From positions 1 through 41,975 of the forward strand of contig NW_026570562.1 in assembly GCF_019649055.1 (NCBI RefSeq): a stretch of DNA of 41,975 nucleotides. The letters run 5' to 3'. Below, piece by piece: positions 41,037 to 41,975 of this stretch. Numbering within the stretch: position 1 is the stretch's first letter; each line of letters starts with the position of its first letter. The notes beneath the pieces are model-generated. The model had not been told where the DNA came from, searched no databases, and saw only the letters and a program-made list of their open reading frames with translations. Source of the stretch: Paramacrobiotus metropolitanus (taxonomy: Eukaryota; Tardigrada; Eutardigrada; Parachela; Macrobiotidae). A program made the translations under genes and the position numbers.

Positions 41037-41442
41037 TCAAATGGTGGGACACGGCGAATTTTGGTAGTGCGTTTCCGCTTCGTTGGCTTCTTTAATACCC
41101 CTTTTCTTCCTTTTTTACCGCCGCTAGATGTTTGTTGAGTTGGTGCGAGAACTTGGGCGATTTTGTTGCCCACAGATTTTGCAGCTTCATGTACCGCTGT
41201 ACTAGCTGCTTCTTTTAAATGAGGCGTAGCAGCTGCTAAAGCGGCTTGTGCCTGCGGCGCTGCCGCCTTACAACTGGTGCAACAAAACGAGCAACCTTGG
41301 AAAATACTGCACGCAGAAAACTACCAAAACCTCCACCGTTTTGATAGCTTCCACGATATCGAACAAATCCGCTCCCCAGCTGTGTATGACCTAGTAAATC
41401 ATCAAATAATCCCGGATCAGGCGCAAAAGCTTTATATCCCAT
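41037..41442 (-). CDS. protein VI-like basic virion protein
   Basis: The ATG at 41442 lies 2 nt after the penton-like stop. The first part has GFVRYRGSYQNGGGFGSFLR, then an amphipathic helix and an Arg-rich stretch. The original frame ends at 41236, but a neighbouring frame carries an Ala-rich helix and a basic GGKKGRKRG end to a stop at 41037. One single-base shift between about 41235 and 41290 is implied. Gly-rich start, amphipathic helix and basic tail, placed between the penton and major capsid genes, fit the membrane-active minor virion protein of Polintons and adenoviruses. Confidence 0.65.
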
Positions 41443-41444
41443 TT

Positions 41445-41975
41445 TCAGTATCTTGCCGGTCGGAAATGGAGCTTCACCATCGATTTTCCTGTTGCGAATT
41501 TAGCGTTGTCTCCGAGATCAGTGGCAATTGTTACTTCGATGTTGTCGAAAATGGGGCGTAAAAGTGGAACATAATGAGGCATTTCAAAACGTTCCGTGAT
41601 AATTTTGAAAGCCTCAGTTGCCTTAATAGGCACTGCTCTTAAAACCTGCGCATACGTGTCACCAAGCAAAGTAAAATCCGCAACATCGCAATAAATATAT
41701 AAAGATTGATTCCCAATCATGGCGTTTATAGCTTCCTGGGCAGTAAACAAAAAGTTTTGGATAATTATCGGTGCCGGCTTTGACTTTTTTCGTTCCGGTT
41801 GTTGAACGCTTTCTAAACCAGACGTATTTTGTTTTTGAACCGGTTCCTTCGGTATTTTGATGACGGTGATTCTGTTTTTCGCAGAAGCAAGAAGTTGTTG
41901 CTGAAAGCCTGGCTTTGGCGCTGGTGTCTGCGCAGGCGGCGGTGGTGGTTGGGGCGGTGAAACTGTATTTGTTTC
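41445..41975 (-). CDS. penton-like minor capsid protein, 5' end outside window
   Basis: The frame is open from the right edge for 176 codons to TGA at 41445. It has a Pro-rich segment (PPQPPPPPAQTPAPKP), a basic linker, then the C-terminal domain FTAQEAINAMIGNQSLYIYC, FEMPHYVPLLRPIFDNIEV and VKLHFRPARY. This C-terminal pattern is that of Polinton minor (penton-type) capsid proteins with a single jelly roll. The visible frame is intact, and it is the first gene of the packed capsid block. Confidence 0.75.
   Translation of the reverse strand, partial: ETNTVSPPQPPPPPAQTPAPKPGFQQQLLASAKNRITVIKIPKEPVQKQNTSGLESVQQPERKKSKPAPIIIQNFLFTAQEAINAMIGNQSLYIYCDVADFTLLGDTYAQVLRAVPIKATEAFKIITERFEMPHYVPLLRPIFDNIEVTIATDLGDNAKFATGKSMVKLHFRPARY

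Larger units (their letters stand above)
30117..41975. mobile_element. Maverick/Polinton-type virus-like transposon, right end missing
   Basis: The region combines the family hallmarks: protein-primed family B DNA polymerase, adenain-type protease, major and penton-like capsid proteins and a protein VI-like basic protein. It also carries an IAP-like gene and three unassigned genes. Integrase, packaging ATPase and terminal repeats are not in the window. The left limit is a minimum, set by the first exon of the membrane-protein gene. Polintons are typically 15-20 kb, so several kilobases probably lie to the right. Confidence 0.9.

Overview
The window looks like nuclear DNA of a metazoan, most likely an invertebrate. 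It has GT-AG introns of only about 53-77 nt, TATA-box promoters, miniature transposons with clean target-site duplications, tRNA-like sequences, and no bacterial-style operon or ribosome-binding-site organisation. I could not assign a species.

Right part (about 30.1-41.975 kb): a Maverick/Polinton-type virus-like transposon, cut off by the right edge. On the minus strand lies a tightly packed capsid block in transcription order: penton-like minor capsid protein (partial), a basic protein VI-like protein, a major capsid protein of the F54H12.2-like family, and an adenain-type cysteine protease. Gaps between them are 2, 21 and 5 nt. Further left are an unknown plus-strand gene that shares a two-TATA bidirectional promoter with a spliced BIR-BIR-RING (IAP-like) gene, a multi-exon poly-Q gene of unknown function, and a protein-primed DNA polymerase B whose palm domain is split by three introns of 55-65 nt. 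A small spliced membrane-protein gene on the plus strand meets the polymerase tail to tail. Nearly every long gene of the element has at least one reading-frame shift, usually at a homopolymer, with almost no in-frame nonsense codons. Either the element is freshly decaying or the assembly carries uncorrected indels. No integrase, packaging ATPase or terminal repeat is visible; these would be expected beyond the right edge.

Middle (about 17-30 kb): mostly AT-rich non-coding host-like DNA. It holds a 152-bp hAT-type MITE with an 8-bp duplication, a 504-bp TA-flanked MITE that splits a small open reading frame precisely, a tRNA-like sequence, a split gene at 21.2-21.8 kb, exon-like fragments of a THAP-type zinc-finger gene, and a two-exon gene for an 82-residue protein.

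Left part (1-17 kb): a patchwork of decayed virus-like sequence. A roughly 270-bp repeat occurs three times (2.19, 13.63 and 16.7-16.98 kb, the last inverted). Each copy has bZIP/Maf-like palindromes and a TATA box, and two copies keep an inverted repeat, so they resemble the homologous regions (hr) or promoters of a large insect-type DNA virus. Around them are a glycoprotein-like reading frame with in-frame stops and a C-terminal membrane anchor, a mucin-like protein overlapping a signal-peptide protein, several unassigned ORFs, and at 4.3 kb a fragment of a second Polinton DNA polymerase. The far left carries a 42-bp satellite arranged as 84-bp dimers.
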